Origin: KBS-96 sp049585195
GTDB taxonomy: Bacteria; Acidobacteriota; Terriglobia; Bryobacterales; Bryobacteraceae
Direction: 5' to 3'
DNA length: 27,566 nt
NCBI GenBank assembly: GCA_049585195.1
Contig: JBAUZG010000381.1
Coordinates: forward strand, 1 to 27,566
Part shown: positions 1-8,049 of the stretch, piece by piece
How the letters are laid out: each line of letters starts with the position of its first letter
Numbering within the stretch: position 1 is the stretch's first letter
Notes under the pieces: generated by a model
What the model was told of the DNA's origin: nothing
What the model saw: only the letters and a program-made list of their open reading frames with translations
The model's database searches: none
Made by a program: the position numbers and the translations under genes

Positions 1-126
1 GCGGCACGCACGAAGGTGCGCAGCCAAAAGAGAGACATTCCCGAGGGCGGGGAAGAGTACGACATCCTGCACCGGCGCTACTACGCGGAGGAGCTGAAGA
101 AGCTAGGCATCGATTTATCGAGCTGA
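1..126 (+). CDS. C-terminal end of unknown protein (module copy 1), 5' end outside window
   Basis: An open frame runs from the window edge to a TGA at 124-126, so only the last 41 residues of a longer protein are visible. From codon 5 it carries a basic and acidic module that starts KVR, contains IPEGGEEYD and ends KKLGIDLSS. The same module closes two further open frames at 979-1185 and 1636-1950. At the DNA level this copy is very close to the third one. I do not recognise the family. Conservation of the reading frame and stop codon suggests the module is, or recently was, translated. It could equally be the tail of a mobile or repetitive gene. The function is unknown. Confidence 0.4.
   Translation, partial: AARTKVRSQKRDIPEGGEEYDILHRRYYAEELKKLGIDLSS
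13..126 (+). repeat. 37-codon C-terminal module, copy 1
   Basis: This 114-nt unit, including the stop codon, is nearly identical in DNA to the unit at 1837-1950 and more distantly matches 1072-1185. The sequences upstream and downstream of the three units are mostly unrelated. Confidence 0.8.
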
Positions 127-186
127 CAACAGCCGCGCCTGCTCGTGCGATGGCAGAACCGGTAGCCCGCGATCGCCAGTATCCTG

Positions 187-525
187 CTAACCAGTGAGAC
201 GGGACAGCCCAGTTGGATAGCCTTCGTCTGCGCTTTGAAGCTGAGTCTTAAACTCATGCAGGATTTTCATGAGACAGTCCCCGTTGCGGCCGTCGACTGT
301 TGTGCTCCGCCATACCTCGCGGAAATCTTTGTCTTCCTCGGCATGGCGGTACAGGTTACCGAGCTGCTCATATGCAACGCAGATGAGCTTAAAGCGATCT
401 GAACCATTAGCGGGAGGTTTCACGGAGGGAACGGCACCAAGTTTCTTGATCAGCAAGGCCGTTTGGCGGACGGGCACTTCCCAGTTAGTTAGGTCCTGCC
501 CAGCATCGGATTGCGGCGTGGTCAT
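187..525 (-). CDS. hypothetical protein, 112 aa
   Basis: This is a soluble-looking 112-residue protein starting at an ATG, with an AGGA-like ribosome site about a dozen bases upstream on the minus strand. I see no signal peptide, membrane segment or recognisable catalytic motif. The middle (about residues 40-65) looks helical, with many charged residues and a YEQLGNLYRHAEED stretch. It lies between module copy 1 and a small lipoprotein gene in what looks like an accessory zone. No family is recognised and no function can be given. The frame in the opposite orientation is weaker in codon use and start context. Confidence 0.45.
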   Translation of the reverse strand: MTTPQSDAGQDLTNWEVPVRQTALLIKKLGAVPSVKPPANGSDRFKLICVAYEQLGNLYRHAEEDKDFREVWRSTTVDGRNGDCLMKILHEFKTQLQSADEGYPTGLSRLTG

Positions 526-676
526 GAGACTTTAATTGTCCTGCTGTTTTCGAGAAATGGCAACGTGGACAGGGTATCGAGGCCTCGTTTGAACCAGCAC
601 AGCTAACCACGGTTAGGATATAGGATAGAAGACCGTGGGATACAGAATAGCAATTAGAGCGTCGATAAACGAGTAG

Positions 677-1009
677 TTATTTTGGAAGATCTTCTAACTC
701 GCTGTCAATTGTATGCTGCCGGACCCTCAGGTCTGTGATTTTGTCCTTTAACGCATCTCTTCTTTGGACCCACTGAGGAGATACGCCCACGACTCCGGGA
801 CGCTTTAAAGCTTCATTCATCTCAGCTTCCATTTCCGTAAGGTCGGCCTCACGCAGATTTATTTCATATCGCAAGTCGGCACTCTGCCGCTCGCGCGCTA
901 CTCGCCGCTGCGCAGTTTGGCGAGAATTTAGATCGGTCTTCGGGCAACAGGCTCCAAGCATTACAAGAACCGACGGGAGTGCGATACTTCGGCGCAGAAT
1001 TTCGAGCAT
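677..1009 (-). CDS. small putative lipoprotein with coiled coil, 110 aa
   Basis: The N-terminus has two arginines, a short hydrophobic run and then LGAC at residues 18-21. This fits a signal peptidase II lipobox, so the mature protein would start with a lipidated cysteine and be anchored to a membrane. Residues from about 35 to the end are rich in E, R, L and D with heptad-like spacing, consistent with a coiled coil. The ATG at 1007-1009 is preceded by an AGGAT ribosome site about eight bases away. It lies 151 bp upstream of the 187-525 gene on the same strand, so the two may be co-transcribed. The substrate or partner is unknown. Its start overlaps the opposite-strand frame that carries module copy 2. 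Confidence 0.5.
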   Translation of the reverse strand: MLEILRRSIALPSVLVMLGACCPKTDLNSRQTAQRRVARERQSADLRYEINLREADLTEMEAEMNEALKRPGVVGVSPQWVQRRDALKDKITDLRVRQHTIDSELEDLPK

Positions 1010-1185
1010 ATCGCAATCCTATCTCAACAATCCCGCTCCGAGATGATCTGAAGTTTCAGCAGCGCCGCGCCAAGGTACGCATCAAAAAGAGAAACATTCC
1101 GGAGGGCGGGGAAGAGTACGATCCCTCCACCGCCGTGATTACGCTGAAGACTCTGAAGAAGCTGGGGATTGATTTGTCGAGCTGA
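979..1185 (+). CDS. unknown short protein ending in module copy 2
   Basis: This 68-codon frame starts at a GTG and ends with the second copy of the module (residues 32-68), sharing IPEGGEEYD and LKKLGIDLSS with the other copies. The middle of the module differs. DNA comparison with copy 3 suggests a one-base loss followed by a one-base gain, which shifts about ten codons and then restores the frame. The first 31 residues are unlike those in front of the other copies. They partly overlap the start of the opposite-strand lipoprotein gene, and no convincing ribosome site is present. It may be a gene remnant rather than an expressed protein. Confidence 0.3.
   Translation: MRYFGAEFRAYRNPISTIPLRDDLKFQQRRAKVRIKKRNIPEGGEEYDPSTAVITLKTLKKLGIDLSS
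1072..1185 (+). repeat. 37-codon C-terminal module, copy 2 (diverged)
   Basis: This has the same length and the same ends as copies 1 and 3. The central ten codons read in a different frame because of apparent compensating indels. Confidence 0.7.
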
Positions 1186-1202
1186 TCACGGATGCCGAGC
1201 AC

Positions 1203-1217
1203 GCGTAGAGTCTACGC
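1203..1217. repeat. 15-bp near-perfect palindrome
   Basis: GCGTAGAGTCTACGC has seven-base arms around a central G. Its inner 13 bases are the exact reverse complement of the last 13 bases of the window (27554-27566). It lies 18 bp after module copy 2. Confidence 0.6.
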
Positions 1218-1282
1218 TCCCTTGAAGCTCGGAGTTTCGAATCGCGTTGACAGCCGCGGGAGGTCATGAGATTGTTCTGGTT

Positions 1283-1534
1283 ATGAGACCCATGGGCCGT
1301 ATCAGAGCAAAGGATCTGGAATTGATGACCGACAAAGAATTACGTGCTGTACTTAGAGATTGCGGGCCGTGCATCGGAAGCGATGTAGCCACTATGGTCC
1401 AGCGAGAAATTGACCAGAGGGCGCAGAGTTTCGACAGAAAGCTGAAGGTGGCCGGCCTAATCATCGCTCTTATCGGAGCCGTGTCTGTAGTTGTCGAATG
1501 GTTCATTGTTGGTGTGAAGTCTTTATCAAAGTAA
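1283..1534 (+). CDS. hypothetical small membrane-anchored protein
   Basis: The frame encodes about 83 residues from the ATG at 1283; an in-frame TTG at 1247 would give 95. The N-terminal two thirds is charged and helical (RAKDLELMTDKELRAVLRD, then a DVATMVQREIDQRAQSF stretch). The C-terminal third is one hydrophobic segment (AGLIIALIGAVSVVVEWFIV), so it is probably tail-anchored or has a single transmembrane helix. A GGGAGG lies at 1258-1263. It is too close to an out-of-frame ATG at 1266 and about 20 bases from the 1283 ATG, so the true start is uncertain. It lies between module copies 2 and 3. No family is recognised. Confidence 0.45.
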   Translation: MRPMGRIRAKDLELMTDKELRAVLRDCGPCIGSDVATMVQREIDQRAQSFDRKLKVAGLIIALIGAVSVVVEWFIVGVKSLSK

Positions 1535-1635
1535 ACAGCAAGCTTTCAATAAATATTTTTGATTGGAAAGTTACAATGTAACTCCTGCAGAGCCCAAGTT
1601 AGGAGGGTTTCGATGATCCAAGACGGACACGCGCT

Positions 1636-1950
1636 GTGCCCCCGAGAGCCGACGAGATAGGCTGCAAACTCGGTATGACAAGCATTATCGAGCCGGGCAA
1701 TGAACCTACGGAATGCTACCAGATGCAATATAGGGACGGGTGTGTCACGCATGTCCGGTCCGATTGGTTTTCGTCTCGACCGGCAAGGCACAATGGGACG
1801 CCACGCTCAAGCGTCCCGGTGATTGCGCCAAGCGCCAAGGTACGCAATCAAAAGAGAGACATTCCGGAGGGCGGGGAAGAGTACGACATCCTGCACCGGC
1901 GCTACTACCCGGAGGAACTGAAGAAGCTGGGGATCGATTTGTCGAGTTGA
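1636..1950 (+). CDS. unknown protein ending in module copy 3
   Basis: This 104-codon frame starts at a GTG without a clear ribosome site. Its last 37 residues are module copy 3, with IPEGGEEYD, then a DILHRRYYPEELKK stretch, then LGIDLSS. The first 67 residues are unlike those preceding copies 1 and 2 and show no motif I recognise. Only the module is likely to be conserved, and the upstream part may be fortuitous open frame. The frame ends 69 bp before the GTG start of the amidase gene on the same strand. The function is unknown. Confidence 0.3.
   Translation: MPPRADEIGCKLGMTSIIEPGNEPTECYQMQYRDGCVTHVRSDWFSSRPARHNGTPRSSVPVIAPSAKVRNQKRDIPEGGEEYDILHRRYYPEELKKLGIDLSS
1837..1950 (+). repeat. 37-codon C-terminal module, copy 3
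   Basis: This 114-nt unit is nearly identical to copy 1 (13-126), with mostly silent or conservative differences such as AEEL versus PEEL. That pattern suggests selection on the protein or recent duplication. Confidence 0.8.
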
Positions 1951-2019
1951 CTGCCGTTAGCTGAGAGTAGTCTCCTGAGGGACAGGAATTATGGCCGCCG
2001 ATCTTCTCCATCTGGTAGG

Positions 2020-3474
2020 GTGGGCTTCAGCCCCGCTCACGAGATTATCCTGAAGGTCGTGACCTTAACGACCCTCCGGCAAATGCTATTGAACGGTGAA
2101 ATCTCTTCGCCCGAGCTCATCCAGCACACAATCGCCCAAATTCAGAAACAGAATCCAGGCATTAACGCCTTTATCGCAACCTACTTCGACCAGGCAGTGG
2201 AGCAGGCTGCGGCTTCCCAGCATCGCATTCAGCAAAAGCAGGCCAGGCCGCTCGAAGGGCTGCCAGTGACCATCAAGGACAGCATCGACATCGGAGGACA
2301 GCCCACTTCTTGCGGCAGCCTATTGAATCGCGATTCGCGCCCAGCGCGGGATGCGGCCTGCGTGCGTCTGCTCAAACAGGCAGGCGCCATTGTAATCGGA
2401 AAAACGAGCTGCCCCGAGTTTCTGATGAACTACGAGACCGACAATCGGATTATCGGCAGGACGAACAATCCGTGGGATTTGTCGCGCACGCCTGGCGGGT
2501 CAAGCGGCGGGGAAGCGGCGGCGATCGCGACTTTCTGTTCAGTCGGAGGTATGGGGAGTGATGGAGGAGGTTCGGTCCGGTTTCCCGCGCACTGCTGTGG
2601 AATCGCCGGTCTAAAACCAACTCCAGGACGAATTCCGGCTTCTGGGCACGTTCCTGCCATCGAACATCCGGGGGGATTGCTAGGCGCCGTGGGACCGATG
2701 GCGCGCACCGCGCAAGATGTGAAAGCGCTCTTCCAAGTGTTAGCGCAATACGATGTAGCCGATCCGTTCTCGACGCCCATGCCTCTCCGCGAAGTCGACC
2801 TGACGCCGTTTAAGAAAAAGGAATTGCGAATCGGCGTGATGTGCGGCTGGCTCGATGTGCCCGTCGAGCCTGGTATCGCAGATGCCGTGTCGCGGGCCAC
2901 TTCGCTCGTGTCGGAGTTGGGTTTTGCAACCGAAGAATTCCGCCCTCGCGGCGTCAATCGTGCGCCAAATGTCTGGTGGTTCTTTTTCGGGCGCATTCAT
3001 GCGTGTGTGACCAAGGCCGCGCTAGCGGGCAAAGAAGATCAACTGCACTGGACCGGCACGGAGCTGCTCAAGCAGGCGTTGGCCGAACCTGAGCCGGACG
3101 TCAAAGAAGTGCTTGAACAATTTGCCATTCGCGATCATATGAGAACGGCTCTGCTGGAACAGATGGAAACACATCGAGTGTTGCTCTTACCTGCCAGCGG
3201 AGTTGCCGCATTCCCACATCGTACAAGGCGTTGGGCTACCCCGAAAAAGGAAATCGGCATGTTCGAAGCAATGATGCCTCTCACGCCCTTCAATCTTCTC
3301 GGAATGCCGGGTCTGGTGATTCCTTTCGGCTTCAATGAGCACGGCCTGCCCTGTGGTGTCCAATTAGTTGGACGTCCTTACGAAGAAGAAATCCTGCTTG
3401 AAATTGCAATCGAGATGGAGGCGGCGCGGGGTAAATTCCCCGCACCTCCCGGGATCAGATCTCCGGTCACTTAG
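2020..3474 (+). CDS. amidase-signature (AS) family amidase
   Basis: This hydrolase cleaves a C-N amide bond with the Ser-cisSer-Lys triad of the amidase-signature family (GatA, fatty acid amide hydrolase, allophanate hydrolase). The triad is visible as K86 in VTIKDS, S161 in TPGGSSGGEAAA and S185 in GSDGGGSVRFPA. The Lys-to-cisSer spacing of 75 and cisSer-to-nucleophile spacing of 24 match GatA. The length of about 480 residues is normal. A tRNA amidotransferase role is unlikely because no gatB or gatC lies nearby, so a stand-alone amidase is favoured and the substrate is unknown. The GTG at 2020 is the longest start. The GTG at 2059 (residue 14) would put LTTLRQML near the N-terminus and is also plausible. 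The 3' end overlaps the convergent glycogen synthase gene by 8 bp. Confidence 0.9.
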   Translation: MGFSPAHEIILKVVTLTTLRQMLLNGEISSPELIQHTIAQIQKQNPGINAFIATYFDQAVEQAAASQHRIQQKQARPLEGLPVTIKDSIDIGGQPTSCGSLLNRDSRPARDAACVRLLKQAGAIVIGKTSCPEFLMNYETDNRIIGRTNNPWDLSRTPGGSSGGEAAAIATFCSVGGMGSDGGGSVRFPAHCCGIAGLKPTPGRIPASGHVPAIEHPGGLLGAVGPMARTAQDVKALFQVLAQYDVADPFSTPMPLREVDLTPFKKKELRIGVMCGWLDVPVEPGIADAVSRATSLVSELGFATEEFRPRGVNRAPNVWWFFFGRIHACVTKAALAGKEDQLHWTGTELLKQALAEPEPDVKEVLEQFAIRDHMRTALLEQMETHRVLLLPASGVAAFPHRTRRWATPKKEIGMFEAMMPLTPFNLLGMPGLVIPFGFNEHGLPCGVQLVGRPYEEEILLEIAIEMEAARGKFPAPPGIRSPVT

Positions 3475-4675
3475 TGCCTATAAGCTGTGTGTAGAGCGCG
3501 ATCGTCTGGTCCGCTATTGTTTCCCAGCTAAAAATTTCTTCGACGCGCTTTCGTCCTGCTTCGCCAAACTTCTCGCATCGCCCGGGATCGTTGTACAGCT
3601 TCATAATTCCGGCAGCAAGGTCGCGGGCGAACCGATCCGGATTGGCCGGGAAACCAGTCACCGGATCCGGATCGAACGAAATTAGATAACCGGTTTCACC
3701 GTCCACAACGACTTCTTTGATTCCTCCGGTCGCGCTTGCCACGACAGCTGTGTGACATGCCATCGCCTCGAGGTTGATAATGCCGAATGGCTCATAAACC
3801 GACGGGCAGCAGAACACCCGGGCGTGACTGTACATCTGTATGGCCTCCGCGCGCGTGATCATTTTTTCAATCCAAATTACGCGCGAATTGATCTTCCGCA
3901 CTTCATCGACCTTTTCTCGCATTTCGGCTGCAATCTCGGGCGTGTCCGGCGCGCCAGCGCAAAGCACGACCTGCGTTTCTGGGGGCATATGGCGGAGGGC
4001 GTCCACAAGGTGCGTGACGCCTTTCTGGCGCGTGATGCGGCCGATAAACAAAACGTAAGGAATGGAGGCATCCACGCCATATTTTCCGAGCGCCGTTGTA
4101 TCGGAAGTCTTTCGATATTCATGTATGTCGATGCCGTTGTAAATCACATGAACTTTATTTCGGTCAACCGGATAAACACGAAGAATATCCTCTTTCGTCC
4201 CATTTGAAACGGCGATCACCGCGTCGGCATCGAGAATGGCGGTGCGCTCCATCCACGAGCTCATCGCGTACCCGCTCCCAAGTTGCTCGGCTTTCCAGGC
4301 GCGAAGCGGCTCCAGACTATGGGTTGTCAAGACGAAAGGTACCTTATATAGCTTCTTAGCGAGAAAACCCGCCATCGATACATACCAGGTGTGCGTATGG
4401 ACAACGTTGACTCCTTCGAGAGCCTTGATCTGGGTCAGGTTTAGACTCAAGGCTTCGAGCGCACCCTTGAATTTCGCTTCCGTGCCGTTAGAGATCTCGC
4501 TCCACGGCTGAGCGCCACGAACATGAAGGCTTTCGCGGTCTTCATGCTGATCGCCCCAGCAGTGCACCTCGACTTCGATCTTCCTGGCAAGCTCGCGGCT
4601 TAGATAATCGACATGGACGCCGGCGCCGCCATAAATGTTCGGTGGGTATTCCCGGGTAAACAATCCTACTCGCAA
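3467..4675 (-). CDS. glgM: GT4 glycogen synthase / maltose-1-phosphate synthase (GlgM/GlgA actinobacterial type)
   Basis: This is a 402-residue retaining GT-B glycosyltransferase of family GT4. It resembles the Corynebacterium/Mycobacterium glycogen synthase subgroup, which uses ADP-glucose to extend alpha-1,4-glucan or make maltose-1-phosphate. The N-terminal nucleotide-sugar loop reads TREYPPNIYGGAGVHV (residues 8-23). The C-terminal Rossmann domain has the GT4 acidic motif in EPFGIINLEAMA followed by an ASATGGIKEVVVDGETGYL stretch. The start is a TTG, supported by a strong AAGGAG six bases upstream. The same frame has no better ATG. It is the last gene of a minus-strand series with the Nudix gene 176 bp upstream, and it runs into the convergent amidase. 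Choosing between glycogen synthase and maltose-1-phosphate synthase needs biochemical or genomic context not present here. Confidence 0.88.
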   Translation of the reverse strand: MRVGLFTREYPPNIYGGAGVHVDYLSRELARKIEVEVHCWGDQHEDRESLHVRGAQPWSEISNGTEAKFKGALEALSLNLTQIKALEGVNVVHTHTWYVSMAGFLAKKLYKVPFVLTTHSLEPLRAWKAEQLGSGYAMSSWMERTAILDADAVIAVSNGTKEDILRVYPVDRNKVHVIYNGIDIHEYRKTSDTTALGKYGVDASIPYVLFIGRITRQKGVTHLVDALRHMPPETQVVLCAGAPDTPEIAAEMREKVDEVRKINSRVIWIEKMITRAEAIQMYSHARVFCCPSVYEPFGIINLEAMACHTAVVASATGGIKEVVVDGETGYLISFDPDPVTGFPANPDRFARDLAAGIMKLYNDPGRCEKFGEAGRKRVEEIFSWETIADQTIALYTQLIGTK

Positions 4676-4851
4676 AATGCTCTCCTTCCATCACACAGCC
4701 GGAAGCGAGCGGCACAGCCAATTGGTGGCGTTGTGCACGATCTAAGAGAGCGACCGGCCGGCGGGCACTCAGCAGAATGCCGAATGAGACCGCCAAACCA
4801 GAATATACGGACAGGTTGACTACATGCTGCTACTGTGCCCGCGTCGAACGA

Positions 4852-5277
4852 TTAATCGAAGAGCTTTGCTTCGAATTCGCCGCGGGCGAGGCGCTGAACG
4901 AAATCGATATCGCCTTCTAGGAAGTCGAGCTCGGGAAGCATGGTTCGTTCCATCCATCGAATCTGCTCAAAGACGCACGAAGCAGGTTCGCCCTCAAACG
5001 CTTTCACCAAGTAGAACAGCAGCACAACGCTTGCGCCATTCGGATAGTTATGGCGGTAGCGTGCAATGCGCCTTCCGATTTTTGATTCAATCGCCAGCTC
5101 TTCACGGAGCTCCCGAACCAGCGCTTGCTGCGGTGTCTCGCCGAGTTCCACTTTGCCGCCGGGGAACTCCCATTTGAGCGCATGTTTAGCGCCTGGCCTG
5201 CGCTGGCCAACGAGAATTTTAGTTCCGCGCGAAATTACCGCCGCGGAAACAAGCAAGGGGCCTCGCCGGCGATTCAT
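4852..5277 (-). CDS. Nudix hydrolase, MutT/NudG-like
   Basis: This small (141 aa) Nudix pyrophosphatase probably cleans oxidised or modified nucleoside triphosphates. The full Nudix box lies at residues 41-63: G41, E47, then RELREEL at 55-61 with the catalytic glutamates E59 and E60. The usual glycine near the end is an alanine, a common substitution. QRRPGAKHALKWEFPGG just before the box is typical of MutT and the related (d)CTP-cleaving NudG. The ATG at 5275-5277 is preferred: an AGGAAG lies ten bases upstream and the protein then begins MNRRRGPLLVSAAV, as in the family. An in-frame TTG 75 bp further upstream gives an atypical extension. It lies 87 bp downstream of acnA on the same strand. 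Confidence 0.88.
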   Translation of the reverse strand: MNRRRGPLLVSAAVISRGTKILVGQRRPGAKHALKWEFPGGKVELGETPQQALVRELREELAIESKIGRRIARYRHNYPNGASVVLLFYLVKAFEGEPASCVFEQIRWMERTMLPELDFLEGDIDFVQRLARGEFEAKLFD

Positions 5278-5364
5278 TGTGTTTTGGCTTCCTGAGGAGT
5301 CGAATGCGAGATGCCACGCCGCCCTCATTAGGGTGGTTTGGGCGGCCGGCAAAAATGTTCGGAA

Positions 5365-8037
5365 TCAGGCCGAAGCGCGACTCGCGCCCGCAAGTTGACG
5401 CAGCACGAACCGAAGAATACCGCCGTTCCTGTAGTATTCAAGTTCTTGCGGCGTGTCGACGCGTGCTTGCGTTTCAAAACTAACGCTTGAGCCGTCGCTT
5501 CGCTGGGCATGCACTTTGACGCGGCCTCCCGATTTGATCGCGTCCGCCACTCCAGTGACATCAAAGACTTCCTCGCCAGTGATAGAGTAGCTATCACAAT
5601 TGTTTCCGGGCAGAAACTGAAGCGGCAAAACGCCCATCATGACGAGATTGGAGCGGTGTATCCGCTCGAAGCTCTCGGCGATAACCGCTCTTACACCTAG
5701 CAGGTTAACGCCCTTTGCAGCCCAGTCGCGAGACGATCCTGAACCATATTCCTTCCCTGCAATAATGACCAGCGGAATACCTTCCTGCTTGTACTTCATA
5801 GCCGCGTCATAGATGAACATCTTGACTCCATCGGGCAGATGACGCGTCCAACCGCCTTCCACACCGGGCACCATCAGGTTCCTGAGCCTGATATTGGCGA
5901 GAGTGCCGCGGACCATCACTTCATGGTTGCCCCGACGCGACCCGTAGCTGTTGAAATCGGCCTTCGAAACGCCGTGCTCGGTCAGGTAACGCCCGGCGGG
6001 GCTATCAAGCGGAATGTCACCGGCCGGCGAGATATGATCCGTTGTGACCGAGTCGCCCAGAACGCACAACGCGCGCATTCCTGAGATGTCTTGCAGCGCC
6101 GCCGCGGGGTCGATCATTTCGTCAAAATACGGAGGATGTTTGATGTAAGTTGAGTCGCCCGTCCACTCGTAATTGTCTCCTTGTGGAATCGAGATGCCAG
6201 TCCAGGACGGCTCGCCGTGGAATACTTCGGCGTATTGTTTTGCGAAATATTCCGTTTTCACGGACTTGTTGACCGCTTCGTCCACCTCGGCCGCAGTAGG
6301 CCAGATGTCGCGTAAGTAGACCGGTTGTCCGTTCTTGTCGGCGCCGAGGGCTTCTTTCGAAAGGTCGATATCTACTCTCCCTGCGAGCGCGTAGGCGACA
6401 ACGAGCGGAGGCGAAGCAAGGTAATTTGAGCGGACAAGCGGATTGACGCGACCCTCGAAATTGCGATTACCGCTCAAGACGGCCGCAACATTCAGCTTGC
6501 CCGCGTTAACCGCTTCCGCGACGTTCTCAGGAAGTGGTCCGCTGTTTCCAATACAAGTGGTACAACCATAACCAACGAGGTTAAACTTAAGCTCTTCGAG
6601 ATACGGGAGCAGCCCGGCATCGGCCAGGTAGTCCATAACTACTTTCGATCCGGGAGCAAGGGATGTTTTTACCCAGGGCTTCGTTTTGAGACCCTTTTCG
6701 ACAGCTTTCTTGGCCAGCAAACCGGCCGCTACTAGAACAGATGGATTCGAAGTATTTGTGCAGCTCGTGATCGCGGCAATCACAACTGCTCCCTCGCGCA
6801 GGCTTTCCTGGTGGCTGTTCACTGCCATCTTGGCAGCCTTTGGCGCGCCTCCGAGGGAAGTTAAAAAGTTCTGCTTCACGTCCGGCAGGTTGATGCGATC
6901 CTGCGGGCGCTTGGGTCCAGCCAGCGATGGGACAACGGTCGAGAGATCGAGTTCGAGCATATCGCTAAACTCCGGCTCCGCCATTCCGGCAGTATGAAAC
7001 AGCCCTTGCTCCTTGGCGTACGTCTCGATCAGTGTTACCTGCTCTTTGCTTCGATTGGTGAGCCGAAGATACTTGAGAGTCACATCGTCGATGGGAAAGA
7101 AGCCTATCGTAGCGCCGTATTCCGGAGCCATGTTGCTGATCGTGGCGCGATCGGCCAGCGGCAATGCGGCTAGGCCGGGGCCGTGAAATTCAACAAACTT
7201 TCCAACGACGCCCTTCTTGCGCAACATCTGCGTGACTGTTAGAACCAGATCGGTAGCAGTTGAGCCTTCCGGAAGGCGCCCGCGCAGCCTGAAGCCAACC
7301 ACTTCAGGCAGCAGCATCGAAACGGGTTGGCCCAGCATGCAACCTTCGGCTTCGATTCCGCCGACGCCCCATCCCACGACACCCAGTCCGTTGATCATGG
7401 TTGTATGCGAATCGGTCCCCACGAGTGTATCGGGATACGCTTCGTTCGTCGCCGGGTTTGTAAACACGACGCTCGCAAGGTATTCCAAATTCACCTGGTG
7501 CACAATCCCCGTATCGGGTGGAACTACCCGGAAGTTTTGAAAGGCGGTCTGGCCCCAACGCAAAAAAGCATAACGCTCGTGATTTCGCTGGAATTCCAGA
7601 AGCGCATTTTGTTGAAAGGCATTCTTTGAGCCAAACTCATCCACCTGCACCGAGTGATCGATCACCAGATCGGCCGGGATCAACGGGTTTGCCAAGCGCG
7701 GGTCGGCTCCGGCGCGTTGTAGAGCATCGCGCATGGCTGCCAAATCAACAACGCAGGGAACGCCAGTGAAGTCTTGCAGCAGGACGCGCGCGGGACGGAA
7801 CTGAATTTCTTGCGCAGGACCCTTAGCCCATTTGGCGACATACTCGATATCGGCAGCTTTTACCGTGCGGCCGTCCTCGAAACGAAGCAGATTTTCGAGC
7901 AAAATACGGATCGAGACTGGCACTCGGGATAACTTTGCAATGCCCGCTTTTTCCAAAGCGTCCAGCCGGTAGATCGTATAGTCGTGATTGTTCGCGCGCA
8001 GCGAGGCGGCGGCCCCAAAACCGTTGTTACTTGGCAT
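5365..8037 (-). CDS. acnA: aconitate hydratase A
   Basis: This cytoplasmic TCA-cycle enzyme interconverts citrate and isocitrate through cis-aconitate. At 890 residues it matches the AcnA/IRP1 class (about 890 aa) rather than AcnB. The three cysteines that hold the [4Fe-4S] cluster are visible at C426 (ITSCTNTSNP) and C492/C495 (GYGCTTCIGNSG). Other family signatures are DHSVQVDEFG near residue 127, the GTDSHTTMINGLGVVGWGVG stretch near 207 and GKEYGSGSSRDWAAKGVNLL in the swivel domain. The start is ATG. The upstream region has a short hairpin at 8050-8071 but no strong ribosome site. Genes on both sides are on the same strand, and the PhyH-like gene ends 78 bp upstream. Confidence 0.97.
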   Translation of the reverse strand: MPSNNGFGAAASLRANNHDYTIYRLDALEKAGIAKLSRVPVSIRILLENLLRFEDGRTVKAADIEYVAKWAKGPAQEIQFRPARVLLQDFTGVPCVVDLAAMRDALQRAGADPRLANPLIPADLVIDHSVQVDEFGSKNAFQQNALLEFQRNHERYAFLRWGQTAFQNFRVVPPDTGIVHQVNLEYLASVVFTNPATNEAYPDTLVGTDSHTTMINGLGVVGWGVGGIEAEGCMLGQPVSMLLPEVVGFRLRGRLPEGSTATDLVLTVTQMLRKKGVVGKFVEFHGPGLAALPLADRATISNMAPEYGATIGFFPIDDVTLKYLRLTNRSKEQVTLIETYAKEQGLFHTAGMAEPEFSDMLELDLSTVVPSLAGPKRPQDRINLPDVKQNFLTSLGGAPKAAKMAVNSHQESLREGAVVIAAITSCTNTSNPSVLVAAGLLAKKAVEKGLKTKPWVKTSLAPGSKVVMDYLADAGLLPYLEELKFNLVGYGCTTCIGNSGPLPENVAEAVNAGKLNVAAVLSGNRNFEGRVNPLVRSNYLASPPLVVAYALAGRVDIDLSKEALGADKNGQPVYLRDIWPTAAEVDEAVNKSVKTEYFAKQYAEVFHGEPSWTGISIPQGDNYEWTGDSTYIKHPPYFDEMIDPAAALQDISGMRALCVLGDSVTTDHISPAGDIPLDSPAGRYLTEHGVSKADFNSYGSRRGNHEVMVRGTLANIRLRNLMVPGVEGGWTRHLPDGVKMFIYDAAMKYKQEGIPLVIIAGKEYGSGSSRDWAAKGVNLLGVRAVIAESFERIHRSNLVMMGVLPLQFLPGNNCDSYSITGEEVFDVTGVADAIKSGGRVKVHAQRSDGSSVSFETQARVDTPQELEYYRNGGILRFVLRQLAGASRASA

Positions 8038-8049
8038 CGCTTTTAGTTT

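Noticed and set aside
1266..1286. Six-codon leader-like frame with ATGA coupling ahead of the 1283 start
   Set aside because: The GGAGG is only two bases from this ATG, too close for efficient initiation. It is probably chance.
1546..1791. Minus-strand 81-codon frame near module copy 3
   Set aside because: No ribosome site, signal or motif, and it overlaps the module-bearing frame.
13..1950. Possible CRISPR-like array from the repeated units
   Set aside because: There are only three units of 114 nt, spaced 650-950 bp apart, with genes between. This is not the regular short repeat-spacer pattern.
2430..2996. Long open frame antisense to the amidase gene
   Set aside because: It lies wholly opposite a gene with clear catalytic motifs, and its product is a low-complexity Pro/Ser/Arg-rich sequence.
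5278..5352. Longer TTG start for the Nudix gene
   Set aside because: The extra 25 residues have no family counterpart, and the internal ATG has a better ribosome site.
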